The position numbers were made by a program, and so were the translations under genes. Below the pieces are notes generated by a model that saw only the letters and a program-made list of their open reading frames with translations, was not told the DNA's origin and made no database searches. A DNA stretch of 64,000 nt from contig OU015523.1 of the NCBI GenBank assembly GCA_907165065.1, forward strand, positions 23,525,834 through 23,589,833, read 5' to 3'. Source of the stretch: Caprimulgus europaeus (Eukaryota; Chordata; Aves; Caprimulgiformes; Caprimulgidae). Each line of letters begins with the position of its first letter. The first letter of the stretch is position 1. This document shows positions 10,373-22,705 of the stretch, piece after piece.

Positions 10373-11926
10373 TCACAGAATCACAGAATATTGGGGATTG
10401 GAAGGGACCTCGAAAGATCATCTAGTCCAATCCCCCTGCCAGAGCAGGAACACCTAAATGAGATCACACAGGAAGGCGTCCAGGCGGGTCTTGAATGTCT
10501 CCAGAGAAGGAGGCTCCACAACCTCCCTGGGCAGCCTTTTCCAGTGCTCTGTTACCCTCACCGTAAAGAAGTTCTTTCTCAAATTTAAGCGGAACCTCCT
10601 GTGTTCCAGCTTGCACCCATTGCGCCTTGTCCTATCACTGGTCATCACTGAGAAGAGCCTGGCCCCATCCTCCTCACACTCACCCTTCATATATTTAAAA
10701 ACATTAATCAGGTCCCCCCTCAGCCTCCTCTTCTCCAAGCTAAAGAGGCCCAGCTCCCTCAGTTTTTCCTCATATGGGAGATGCTCCACTCCCTTAATCA
10801 TTTTGGTGTCTCTTTGCTGGACTCTCTCAAGGAGTTCCCTGTCTTTCTTGAACTGTGGGGCCCAGAACTGGACACAATATTCCAGATGTGGCCTCACCAG
10901 GGCAGAGTAGGGGGGAAGAAGAACCTCTCTCGACCTACTAACCACACCCCTTCTAATGCACCCCAGGATGCCATTGGCCTTCCTGGCCACAAGGGCACAG
11001 TGCTGGCTCATGGTCATCCTGCTGTCCACCAGGACTCCCAGATCCCTTTCCCCTACACTGGTCTCTAGGAGATCATTTCCCAACCTATACTGGAACCTGG
11101 GGTTGTTCCTGCCCAGGTGCAACACCCTACACTTGCCCTTATTATATTTCATCAAGTTTTTCCCTGCCCAGCTCTCCAGCCTGTCCAGGTCTCTCTGGAT
11201 GGCAGCACAGCCCTCTGCTGTGTCAGCCACTCCTCCCAGCATTGTATCGTCAGCAAACTTGCTGACAGTGCATTCAATTCCCTCATCCAGGTCATTTATG
11301 AATATATTGAATAATACTGGCCCTAGTACCGACCCCTGAGGGACTCCAGTAGACACAGGTCTCCAGCTAGACTCTGCCCCATTGACCACCACTCTCTGGC
11401 TTCTTCCCACCAGCCAGTTAATAATCCATCTCACTACCTGCTCATCTAATCCACACTTCCTCAATTTATCAGCGAGGATGCTGTGGGAGACCGTGTCAAA
11501 TGCTTTGCTGAAATCAAGATAGACCACATCCACTGTTCTGCCATCATCCAGCCACCTCGTTGTGTTTTCATAAAAGTCTAGAAGGTTGGTCAAGCACGAC
11601 TTCCCCTTGGTGAAGCCGTGCTGACTGCCCCTAATGACCCTCTTATCCTTGATATGCCTAGAGATGGCACCAAGGATAAGTCGTTCCATCACTTTTCCAG
11701 GGAAGGAGGTGAGGCTGACCGGTCTGTAGTTACCCGGGTCCTCCTTCTTGCCCTTTTTGAAGATTGCAGTGACATTTGCCTTCCTCCAGTCCTCAGGCAC
11801 CTCACCCGTTCCCCACGACTTAGCAAAGATGATGGAGAGCGGTCTAGCAATGACTTCAGCCAGCTCCCTCAACACTCGTGGGTGCATCCCATCTGGACCC
11901 ATAGATTTATGGATGTCCAGATTGCT
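10373..11926 (-). mobile_element. CR1 LINE, 5'-truncated, young-looking
   Basis: A minus-strand CR1 with its tail at 10373 (complement of repeated ATTCTGTG units, followed by GATTGGAAGGGACCTCG). It is truncated at 11926 within ORF2, just upstream of the [11 protein letters not shown] motif. The coding portion is uninterrupted, unlike every other CR1 here, which points to a recent insertion. The 3' untranslated part is about 80 bases. No target duplication was evident. Confidence 0.95.
10454..11926 (-). CDS. CR1 ORF2 fragment: open reverse-transcriptase and C-terminal domain
   Basis: An open frame running from the truncation point to the natural ORF2 stop, 490 codons, of which 482 follow the first methionine at 11902. 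That ATG is internal, not a real start. Counting from it, RT motifs appear in order: YRPVSLTS (59-66), [15 protein letters not shown] (93-107), [13 protein letters not shown] (126-138, motif A aspartate), [10 protein letters not shown] (186-195) and FADD (216-219, paired catalytic aspartates). The C-terminal domain follows, ending LDAFLCDLI. The endonuclease and ORF1 are absent, so the fragment cannot retrotranspose by itself. Neighbours are non-coding; no promoter is visible. Confidence 0.93.
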   Translation of the reverse strand, partial: SNLDIHKSMGPDGMHPRVLRELAEVIARPLSIIFAKSWGTGEVPEDWRKANVTAIFKKGKKEDPGNYRPVSLTSFPGKVMERLILGAISRHIKDKRVIRGSQHGFTKGKSCLTNLLDFYENTTRWLDDGRTVDVVYLDFSKAFDTVSHSILADKLRKCGLDEQVVRWIINWLVGRSQRVVVNGAESSWRPVSTGVPQGSVLGPVLFNIFINDLDEGIECTVSKFADDTMLGGVADTAEGCAAIQRDLDRLESWAGKNLMKYNKGKCRVLHLGRNNPRFQYRLGNDLLETSVGERDLGVLVDSRMTMSQHCALVARKANGILGCIRRGVVSRSREVLLPPYSALVRPHLEYCVQFWAPQFKKDRELLERVQQRDTKMIKGVEHLPYEEKLRELGLFSLEKRRLRGDLINVFKYMKGECEEDGARLFSVMTSDRTRRNGCKLEHRRFRLNLRKNFFTVRVTEHWKRLPREVVEPPSLETFKTRLDAFLCDLI

Positions 11927-12350
11927 ATAATTACTTTTTCAGATGTTAGTATTCTGCAGTCCCATGAAACTTTCCAGTATCCCAATACATACTGAAAAGC
12001 AATATTAACTGTAAGGAGAACTCCTTATCCACTTCTTCTAAATGCCCTTATTTTGAGATAGAAGATGTTGAAACAGTTGCTACAAAACAACTTCCTGGAC
12101 AGCAACATTTTAGAAAATATATTAGCACTATCGTTATCACAGTTTGACTGTACTACCTATTCTGGCTTTTTCCCCATAATTTTATGAAACACTTCTGTGA
12201 TTACAGGTGGTTCTATGTCAGTGAGTAACCATTCCCTTTTTTTTAGGATTCATTAGATTATTTTTAATTAAATTGCATTTCTCTGGTATGGAATAAAACT
12301 GCATAAAATGTAATAAAACTGAGGTATTTTTTCTATGAATGATACTACAG
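11927..12350. other. AT-rich unique sequence
   Basis: Spacer between the CR1 and the next LTR. Nothing recognised. Confidence 0.6.
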
Positions 12351-12936
12351 TTTTGTGATTTAACCCTGGTAGGTAGCTAAGCCCCACACAGTCACTTGCT
12401 TATTCTTTCTTCAGCAGGATGGGGAAAAGAATTGGAAGGGCAAAGGTAAGAAAACTCATGGGTTGAGATAAAGACAGGTTAATAGGTAAAGCAAAAGCTG
12501 TACATGCAAGCAGAGCAAAACAAGGATTTCATTCACTGCTTTCCGCTGGCAGGCAGGTGTTCAGCCATCTCCAGGAAAGCAGAGCTCCATCACGTGTAAC
12601 AATGACTTGGGAAGACAAATGCCATCACTCCAAATGTCTACTTCTTCCTTCTTCCTCAGCTTTATATGCTGAGCATGACGTTATATGGTGTGGAATGTAC
12701 CTTTGGTCAGCTGGGGTCAGCTGTCCCAGCTGTTGTCCCCTCCCAACTTCTTGTGCACCCCCAGCCTACTCAGTAATGGGGCTGTATGAGGAGCTTAAAA
12801 GGCCTCTGTGAGCGCTGCTCACCAATAACTAAAACATCCCTGAGTTATCAACACTATTTTCATCACAAATCCAAAACATAGCACCATATGTGTTGCTATG
12901 AAGAAAGTTAACTCCATCCCAGCCAAAACCAGTACA
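12351..12936 (-). mobile_element. Avian ERVL-type solo LTR (family A)
   Basis: A 586-bp fossil solo LTR. In the element's sense it begins TGTACTGGTTTTGGCTGGGA and ends near the TAGCTACCTACCAGGGTTAAA region. A perfect 5-bp target duplication, TACAG, lies at 12346-12350 and 12937-12941. It has the layout of a common avian ERVL-like LTR, including the CTATTAACCTGTCTTTATCT block around the poly(A) region and the CTGACC/CCATACCATAT-like upstream motif. No internal genes are attached, so it reflects recombination between the two LTRs of an older provirus. Confidence 0.9.
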
Positions 12937-13774
12937 TACAGTAATAATGAAAAATACTGATAGAAATTGAGAGCAATATTTAAGTATTTCCTTTCCCTCT
13001 AAGATAAAAGCTAAATATGTGGCTAGTAGTCTGATTCAGTGAAATCTCATCACCGTGAGCTGTGCTTCATAGCTGGCTGATGTCAGCCTTCTTGATTGGA
13101 CTCCAAGGACCTTTTCCTAAACTCTGGGAAGGACATATTCTTCTGCTTCTACTACATGTTGTGCTATTACTTAATGTGGTACATTCAGTGGAAATTCAGT
13201 GCAATTTCAGAGTGCTATGCTTTATTATAATTTTAAATATTTTTCTAATGGAGTAAATAGGGATAGTGCCATATTTAAGTTGCATTATATATATAGTGTA
13301 TATATGTAAACTATGTAATAACAGTGGCATAGAGTCCTAAAGGCCAACAGATAACATTAATTAATTCTCCTGTGTAATCTCTCATTGTATTAATCTGAGA
13401 GAAACTGTTTTGAAATACAGTGTTCTTCATCCAGTTTGCCCCAAGTCCATTTAGTTGATAACTTGTAACCATGAGAGTGTATGTTCTCTCCCTGGGTGCC
13501 TATTCCAGAGTTTTTGTGCATGTGTGGTAGAATCTGATGTTTAATAAAAGCATCATTAGCATCCATGCAGAAGAATCAGGAAAAAAATATCCTGGAATTA
13601 CACCTGCACCTGGATTGGTGTATATTCATATATTTTTTTCACCTTGACATTATTTTAAGGATGAATAAATGCAGTTTTCTGTTTCTTGTACATCATATAC
13701 TTCAGCCCCATAACGACCTCGGTGTTCCTCCTCTTAAAATGCTATAGTATGCCAATATCTTGTACCAGGAAGCA
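12937..13774. other. AT-rich unique sequence
   Basis: No gene or repeat family recognised. A short TATATATA stretch near 13287-13310 is the only simple sequence. Confidence 0.55.
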
Positions 13775-14140
13775 CAAAACTCAAAACAGATGCAGACTCC
13801 CAAGTACCAAGTAGAGAAGGAAGCATTTTTTGGACCTGCTGGCTACGCTCTTGCCAATGCAGCCAAAGATGTGGTTGGCCGCCTTTGCTGCAAAGGCATG
13901 CTGCAGACTTCTGTTCAAACTGTCCACCAGGACTTGTAGTCTTTTTCTGTAAAGCTCTTCTCTAGGCAGTGAGATGCCAGTATTGACTGTTGCACTGGGT
14001 TAGTCCTTCCCAGATTCTTTTGTTGAATTTCATAAGGTTTCTGTCAGCTTATTTTTCCATCCTGCCTAGTTTTTTTTATGAGTTTATCAATACTGGTCCA
14101 GTATGCTGTCCTCAACATGGTGTCCTGGGGTTACTAGTTA
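13775..14140 (-). mobile_element. Old, decayed CR1 fragment (ORF2 region)
   Basis: A minus-strand CR1 segment recognisable from diagnostic pieces of the ORF2 complement: GATGTGGTTGGCCGCCTTTG, TGTCCACCAGGACTTG, TTGAATTTCATAAGGTTTC and CCTCAACATGGTGTCCTGGGG. It corresponds to the RT C-terminal half. There is no open frame and neither end is preserved, so it is older than the other long copies. Confidence 0.75.
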
Positions 14141-17100
14141 TACCCAGGGTAAAAAAAGTATTTGCCTTTCTTACTGTAAAAATCTCCGTGCTGCTTTTCA
14201 GGATATTCTGTCTGATACTGTGATTGTACAAACACAATTAGATTAAAAGACAAAGACACTTACTATGTGTTATCTCTTGAATTGTTTTTAGTATACTTAA
14301 GATACTTTTTTTAACTAAAACACTTGATTATTATTTTTTTGTCAAGCTTTTTCTTTCTTGCCTTTAGTGTTTAAGAATGATGGAAGTGGAAGTTTATTTT
14401 TGCTTCTGTAAAATTAAAACATTCATATCTATTTTAAATACAGATGCTGATTATTTCTCAATTAAGTTTTAAGTAATCTATCACTTTTTATATTTACTTC
14501 AATTTAAAATTAGTCCAAAAAGTGGTATTATTATCAGTTTGGGTGTTCACTTTTGGTTTTACCTGTTAAGATTTACTTCAGACTCTAGAGTATGAGAAAA
14601 AATTTACTCACATATACCTAGATTTGAGAGTTTTCTTCCATGTATATATGTTACTGCAGCCAGTACTGTTCACATAGGTGTTTGCTGTTAGATAGTTGCC
14701 ACTTGTTAGATACGGTAGTTAAAGACAGACCTCTACCATAATTGACTGAAAGTAACTGCCTTTCAGTTGAAATATTTATTGATGCTAATTCATCTGCAGT
14801 TTATGGTAAATTATTTTCCTTTACTAGTCTAATAAAAAGAATATTTTGTTGGTGTAATAGCCTATTTTCCAATTTGTTTCAGTTTGGACAGGTGGTACAG
14901 CAATAGATTACTACTTCAGGTATTGTCTAGTGTGGTTGGACAGCCACAATGACTAACAAAATCAAGAGAGCAGACAATGAAGGACCAACCTTGCAGAATA
15001 CCAAAAAATAGACCGAAGGCCTTAAGCCTTTGACTTTTCTTCTGCTAAAAATAGTTCATGCCAGATCATGCACTATCAAGAGAACTTATGATTGTACTCT
15101 GGTAATTAGGATGCTTGACTGCTTAAGACTGTCTAAAGTCCTGGTCCCTGCTGCCAGTATAATTTTGTGCATTTAATGTTGGACAGTCAGTTATGAAAAG
15201 CTAAGTAATCTAAGGACCAGAAACAACCACTGCATTTGTCCTCTACCCCTTCATTCTTGAGTTTTATATTTTCCGTTTAATGATGAGTTGTTCTGCAGTA
15301 GAATATACCCCTTTTCACTGCTGCAGAAGCCTACTTAGTAGTTGATGTAGTGGGTACGGACACTGAAGTAGATGTTGTAAAACTGAGCTCAAGTTTGGCT
15401 GTTTTTACTAAAATTGCCCTCTTTATTCTTGTTGCATACTGCTGTCATTCAGAAATCATGATAATTTACATACACTTAGTACAGAGTAGATTAATTCAAA
15501 GCTAAACTGTTAGGTGAGGGCCAGATCTAATTTATTTTCAGTAATACAGTGTTTTGTTCATAGTTGCATTAGGACAAAATTGACAGTTGAATTTAGTGAC
15601 ACATTATTGACACACTAAATTTAAACTCTGATATGGTTCAAAGACATGATATATATATATTAAAAAACCCCCAAAACCAAAATTTCCCCCCCCCTTCCTT
15701 GTTGTTATGCTAGAACGTTTGTTAAAAGCTCATTATTTTTTTTTTCCTGCTTCCAAAGTGTTCTTTTATTTCTCTGATAAAATAGTAATTTTCTAGAATT
15801 ATTAGTTATTTCTATTTGTAAGACAACTTCTATTGTAATTGAATGAGTGTGATAAAATCAATTTAAATTGGTAGGGTTTGTAGTGTCAGTTTAAGATGAA
15901 ACATCAGTTCTGGATTATATACAAATTTGAGACAACTGAAAACTACCGCAGTGAACTTGATGCATTTTTTCCTGTTCCAGTGTTATCCTGTATATGCAGT
16001 AGTTTCTGGGATATAATGAAAGCAACGAGGATGACATTGGAAAGTGATTTGAATAGTCTTATGTAGGGGGCATTTATGAAGCCCTTATGTATAAATATCT
16101 TAAACAGTTGATAAATGTGGTAAGAGCTGATAGTGAACTTTACAATAAGTAAGTTAGGCAATTATTTTTAACACTTCTGTTTGTAACACTTTCCTAATGA
16201 TTTAATTAATAACTTCTGTGTAAAATGAAGATTAAATACTTGTAGCTCAGTTACGATATTAGGAAAACCTCCTACATAACATTGCATAAGCCAGCAGGAT
16301 GTACAGAATAACATTGGTTTTTCTTTTAACTTCTGTTTCCCAAAATACATGTTTTGTAGCCTTTTCTAACCATAAATTATATATTTCTACTTGATAGTCA
16401 TATACCTTATACATGTACAAATTGCATTGCTCCAAATTTTGATGCAAAACACAAGATTTCTTATGGAAATCACTACAACTTCAAATGTGTTTTTCAGAAA
16501 TTGTATGGTTTGATTTTTATTTTTATTTATATATATTTTCGGATTGTATCAGAAGCCATTTCACTATTACACAAAGTAGTTGATAACTGATTATGTTTTT
16601 TTATGAGTGGGAAGTAATCTCAAGTAATCTTTATGTAGCTTCTTTTTTTTTTCCCATCAGATGGATCATGATGAAATTATTAAATTTCTCAAAAAAAAAT
16701 TTCTAGTTTTAATCTCTCTATTCCATGATATCTGTTTTTACTTAGTCTATCCTCAGCACTTAGAACTAACATGTGGCTGAACCATGAATTAATGCCTGCC
16801 ACTCATCCTTTCTCTCATGTTCTAGTAGTACAGACACCTGATACTATCCAAGACTGGTTGTTCAATTCTGCTATAAAATATGAGCATTGTGAGGTTACAG
16901 AGGAGAGGAAAAATGTGAAATTTCTATTGTGTGTAGTATAAGGATATTAACTATATATCCCATCCAGTGTATGTCCTATTGAATCTAAATCATTAATGTG
17001 TTTTCCATCAAGACTGTGTATATTTTTATAATTCAGATTATTTAAAAATTTCATAGTGATAATTTGGTTTTGTTGTTAGTATTCCAGATATGTAAGCCTG

Positions 17101-20100
17101 ATTAATCGTCTCCTTACATACAACAGATCGTTTTAGGACTTAACTTCTAAGATAGGTCAGTATGATTTCTTCTGATAGCAAAATGGGCTATTCCTGCTAC
17201 ATACATGCAAGAAATTTATGATACTAACAACAAAGCATTTCATAAACACATCAGTCCCTGTATGACTGGTATAGTACATAAGAAAATAACTCCTGTGAGA
17301 AAGTTTTCTCCCATCTCTAGAGAAATCTTCAGTTAAGAACACTTACTTCTTGGGTAAAAATGGAAAAATAGAGTTAAAGTTGCTGAAACTGATGAAATTC
17401 TTAATATAATTCCTTATAAATTTGCCTTTATTAGATAATTTCCATTTCTGTAGCTGTGTTTGAGTTTCTTAACTTTCAGGATGTCAAGTATGTCTGTCAA
17501 GCCAATTCAAGGAGTTCAGCCTTAAGCCAATAAGGTCTTGAAATGCAAGTTACTTACGATAAACCTTTGGTTACCTTGCTAAACTGCCTTTCATTCTATT
17601 ACTAGTCAGTTATATGCTAGCTGTAGAAATGTACTTCTGTTGCAGAGTTGTTCCTTGTCTATATTTGTCCAATTAAAATCAATATCATATTTTGAAAGTG
17701 TTACCGAGTGTATCATACAACTCAAAGATGGTGGCACAGGAGAATTCTGTGAGCAGGGATTGATACCCAGTAATTGTACCATTTTGCACTCCTAATGCGT
17801 TTTTGTCATTGCTTTTTTTGATCAGTATTTATGAAAGACTTCACTGCTTTTGAAAAGATTCATTCACTATCTGTTAGTCAATATGAACTGGCAGTTGTTT
17901 GATACCTACATTCAAGTGTATTTAGAGCTTGAAAAAAATTCTCCCATTCCATCTTCTTTGGGTGATGACATTTATTAACCAGTAAAACTACTGGTGAAAA
18001 TATGTGAAATCTGTCAGATTTAGGCCCTATAACTTTTATGTATTATTGCTGTATCTGCATCATTGCTACTTACTAGGTTTGAGGTACTTTTGAGAAGAGA
18101 AAAGCAACATTTCTATTATTATTTGGAAGCTCTTTGAGTTTTCTTAGTTTTTGTTTTCTTTTAATTCTAATGAATATCCTTAAATTCCTGCAGTTGGTAC
18201 AAGAATGTCCTTACATAGACCTTATGTAGGGAATGTTGTATCTAACAACTATTAGTCAGATTCTTCCTGCTGAGAGTGATAACAAAGGGCTAGTGAATAT
18301 AGTAGTGTTTATTTTAAACAACATGTAACCTTTACTTTCTAATGACAGTAATAGGTTTTATATAATCAAAGGTCCTCATGGTTGGGATAGATAGCTTAAA
18401 TAACTTTTAGTAATGTTTTTATAGTGTTTCTTTATTTGTTTCATGTTAATTTGAAATAGTAATTACTTTTTTATAACTGAAAACAGTTTGCGTGTGTATG
18501 GTACTCTGCTATTTGGCGATTCTCTGAATCTGCTTCGGTGTTGCTGACTGTTCTGACTTGATTTTTGCTTTTAAAAATTACTTAACTCCACTGCTTGTTT
18601 TCTAGTGGATTTTGTAAAAGACCTCTCAAAATAATAATCTAAACTGTTTGAATCAGATGAGAGTTCAGAAAGCATAAAACTTTATTTAACTATGTGGGAT
18701 AGATACTCAGTTGCTGTTTCTGAAAAGATAGGAGAACATCTCTTGGCTAAATGGAGAACATCCAGTAGCACTTTGGGACCCTCTAAGATATGAATCATCT
18801 TTACAAGACCATAAGATATGATAGAGGACATGTAGGAGACTCGTAACCTTCTGAAGCACCTCCTTGAGGCTGGATGGGATATCTTGGGTCATTTAAAATG
18901 CTACGTTTAGGCAACTGAATCCCACTGAGTGTGTAACACACCGAAGCCTGTATGTATAGACCCTAAAGAATTCTGTAACACATTGCAAAAGCTGACAGTA
19001 CCTATTAGAATGGATGTGGGAAGAGGAAAGGGGAATGTAGTGCTAGTCTTCTAGGAGTAACAGAAGAACAGAGCCAAACTGAACTGACACGCAGTCTGTA
19101 TACATCTAAATAGATAGTTTGATGCAGTGACAAAATAGTTTAACTAAACAGGAAGCACATAAAGTCTGCTTGTCTTAACTTTGAAAGTAATGATGCCCTT
19201 GTTAGCTGAACAAATGTGAAAGTATTTATGTAACTTAATTTATAATGGATTAGTTGGCAAGAATCTGTAATAGATTGTATTGCTTGCTGTGCATGTAGTG
19301 GATTGCAGTTTAAAGATTTGACCTTTTTCAAAGACTTTTGCAGTAAGATATAGGAGGATGTTCTGTACACCTAAACTGTTTTGATCTCCACTCTGCAGGA
19401 TGTAATCAAATTACTGTTTTCCTTGTGGTTTTACAATAATATAGTATCAGAATATTTTTATATATCTAATCTTGTTGAATCTTGACACTGCACAAGAGCA
19501 GTAGACGGACATAAAGAACGCATAAGAAATGGAAGAAATGGTATTGTCTCATAATGTTGAAGTACGGAGGAGTAAAGTTCCTGCATTAAGTAAGGTGATG
19601 CAGACACTTATTTTTGATTTGAAGGATTTATTTAAACTCCTTAAAACCTGTGTCTTATTATAGCATATGTGGAGTGAGGGGGGTGAAGAAAGCCTTTGCT
19701 ATTTTTTTAATGAACATTTTTTTATTCCTTTAAACTTTTAAGAAATCCTAATGACCTCATGAAACTTTTCTGTTAAATGGAAAGGGAAGGCAGATTACAC
19801 TGCTCACTGCCTTTTTTTATTATCCAGGTTTATCCAGGTCAAAATTTATTATAGATCTGAACAACATTATTTTCTTTATTCTTGAGGAATGATCACTGAT
19901 GTTAACTGGAAAATAAATGCACTTTATTAACAACAAGCAGATTATTTTTCATTTTGTATAAGTAGTACACAACTTTATTAAAGCTTAAGCATGTAGAACA
20001 GTTTAAGTCTGAACAAGAGGAAAACTCACAGCAAAATGGCTAATTTTATTCCTACTGATATATAAAAATAATACAGAAGTATCACAGAGGATCCATTTTG

Positions 20101-21649
20101 TATTAAATTAAGATTAGGAATGCTACTAAAATACATATTCATACGTGCTCATGATTATTATTCAGTGACCAAAATTAGAAAGTTTAAAGTTATATAAATT
20201 TATATAACTTGAGGGTAAAATATTTTTGTTGATTGTTCATGAGAAAATACTCCAAATTTTTAGTTCTCAAGATTAGTACTTCACTGATATTTGACCTGCA
20301 GTTTACATTTTTCATGTGTGTAAACCACTTTTTAAGAGCATTTTGAAAATTGTTTGGTTTTTTTTAATGTTGGATCATATAAAAATAAAATAATTTTAGA
20401 ATTAAATTGAAAAATGTAGTAAGCTTAATCTATAATCTTATTTATCCATATATAGATAGAGAACTATTCCATTGTATGCTATGAAAGGCTGTCATTAGCT
20501 GATGTTCACTTTTTCCAGTCTTCCAAGAAATAGCTTCTCTCTTAGCTAAATCTACAGCTATACTTGAAGAGACTTTTATATTTGAAATTAACTTAATCAA
20601 ACTCTGTTTCAAATGTGTATTTACTGTCCTCCTAAGCATTTTTGGAAGTTTGAATGGTTAAAGTTACTTTAGGTTTCTGCTTTCTACAGAGAAAGTGAGG
20701 ATGGAGGAGAAAGTAAATGTTATTTTATGATATATTTAATCTAGCTGATACTGTATTTGATGTTATCTGTTGATTTTTAGATTGTTCAGAATGCTAAACA
20801 TTCTGCTGGTTGCTATGAGTAACTCCAAACATAGAATATTTATGTGATGATGGGTGATATTTAAGAATACTCTTACTGATTTTGATGTGATTTCTTTCAT
20901 ATTGAGGTATATATAACAACATACTCTAGTACAGGCTGAACTTATATCTCTTTAGGATTAGAAAAACTTCTGTTAGGGTATTTTTCAGTGAAACACAAAG
21001 GAAGGGCAAAAACTAGCAACCAACAATAACAAATGTGTGTGCATATAAACTATGCTGTTAAGGTTGTAGGTTGTGATCATCTTCAAAGTTCTTCTACATT
21101 CATGCTGGAAGCCTGAGTGAGGAGAGGCAATAGATTGCTTTTAATTTTTTTTTTTTTTTTAATTAATCTTAAGGGCATCTGGTTTTGTCTTCTATAGGGC
21201 AGAGTATGAAAAAGCTGTACCTAGAGTAATATATTACTTAGAGTATTACTGTGTATTCTATAGTACATTTATTCACTGTTTTGTGTTTTTATGGTGTTTT
21301 GTTTTTTTTTTTAAATTCTCTCATGACCTTTACTCTTTTTTTTAGCTGCTTGGAGACATGAAAGAAAGAAATGTTTGTTGTTTAAATGAACAGGAGATTT
21401 TTTAGGTTCTTTTTTTCCTATGTTGAACTTTTTTTTTTTTTTAGGTCTTCAGCTAGCATTATATTACAGGCTTTGGTCTATAAGCAGTATCTCGAAAAAA
21501 ATGTTTTAAAAAGAACTATTAGCTGTATGTGCTGAGTTTCTGTTTGGCTCAAAACCTTTTCAAAGATGTTTTCAAAGAAGAAAACTTCCAGAAAGTAGAC
21601 TTCAAGAAGATTTCTGAAGATGAAAAGTAGAATACCATGGTATAAAAAT
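14141..21649. other. 7.5 kb AT-rich unique block, no gene or repeat recognised
   Basis: Open frames are all under about 90 codons with no familiar motif and no sign of protein-like composition. Simple tracts occur (TA-rich near 15645-15660, T runs near 21145-21160). A splice-acceptor-like polypyrimidine tract before 16661 leads into a 42-codon frame, but nothing else supports an exon. Confidence 0.5.
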
Positions 21650-22555
21650 GTGTTGAGTGTAGGTGGCAAATTATGGTGGTGGAGGAGGGGGCCTGCAGGT
21701 GTGGGTGGCTTTTGTGTGAAGAGTGGCCAGCTACACAATCAAGCCAGTGCAGGACACAGGTGAGCCCATCAGCCAAATTGGTGGTGCCTCTGTGAAAGTA
21801 TATTTTAAAAAGGACAAAATGGTGCACAAGCAATGAGAAGAGGGGGAAAGTGTGAGGAACAGTCCCACAAAAACCAAGGTCAAAGAAGGAGGGGGAGAAG
21901 GTGCACCAGGTGCTGGAGCAGAGACTCCCCCATAGCCCATGAAAGAGACCGTGGTGCAGCACGTATCTCCCTGCAGTGAGGACCACACCAGTACAGATAT
22001 TCATGCTGCAGTCCATGGAGGACCCCACACTGGAGCAGGTTCTCCTGACAGGATCTGTGGCCCATGGAGGACCCATGCTGGAACAAGTTTACTCTGAAGA
22101 ACTGCTGCCTGTGGAAAGAACACACACTGGATCAAGGGAAAAGTGTAAGGAGAAAGGAGCTGCAGAGTGGAGCTGTTACGGGCTGACCACAACCCATTTT
22201 ACATCCTGCTCTGTACTCCTCAGGGTGGGAGAGGAGGCAGAAAAGTCAGGAATGAGGAGTGAAGTTAAGTAAGCCTGGAACAAGAGAGGAGGGGAGAAAG
22301 TGGTGTTTTAAAGGTTGTCTTTGTTTCTCACTATCCAACTCTATCTTAATTGGCAATAAGTCAAATTAATTTTCCCCGAGTTCAGTCTTTTGCTCCCTGT
22401 TCAGTTTTGCTATTGATGGTAACTGAAGAGTCATCTCTCTGTCTTTCTCTAACCCCACAAGCTTTTTCATCTTGTTTTGTTCCTCTGTCCTTTTGAGGAG
22501 GGGAAGTGGGAGGGTGGCTGAGTGGGTGGCAGTCAGCCAAAGTCAACCCACTACA
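21650..22555 (+). mobile_element. Avian ERV solo LTR (family B), plus strand
   Basis: A fossil LTR read on the plus strand, ending CAACCCACTACA at 22555. It is recognisable by the internal repeats of the form CCATGGAGGACCC...CTGGAGCAGG, the GGTTGTCTTTGTTTCTCACTATCC region and the GTCAAATTAATTTTCCCC block that corresponds to the complement of those in 3576-4417 and 5878-6904. The upstream boundary is a guess. It is the most diverged of the three family-B copies and has no retroviral genes next to it. Confidence 0.7.
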
Positions 22556-22559
22556 GAGA

Positions 22560-22705
22560 AACCTTTATTATAAGAAAACATTTTAATGGTGAGGGTGATT
22601 TAACACCAGAACAGGTTGTCCAGAGGCTGTGGTCTTCATCCTTGGAGATATTAAAAACCTTTCCAGACATGGTCCTGAGCAACCTGCTCTGTCTGATGCT
22701 GATCT
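22560..22705 (+). mobile_element. CR1 3'-end fragment beside an LTR
   Basis: Plus-strand CR1 end recognised from GGTGAGGGTGATTTAACACC, AACAGGTTGTCCAGAGGCTG, TCCTTGGAGATATTAAAAAC and ACATGGTCCTGAGCAACCTG, the region coding for the last ORF2 residues. It starts only a few bases after the LTR ends, so the LTR may have inserted into this CR1. The tail decays after about 22705. Confidence 0.75.

Noticed and set aside
16639-16790. Acceptor-like tract followed by a 42-codon frame starting MDHDEIIKFLKKK
   Set aside because: No donor, poly(A) signal or recognisable protein similarity; Lys/Phe-rich sequence from AT-rich DNA.
21549-22272. Open frames of 81-175 codons on both strands near 21.5-22.3 kb as a gene
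   Set aside because: They fall largely within an LTR with internal repeats of its own; low-information, Trp/Cys/Ser-rich peptides typical of non-coding repeat DNA.
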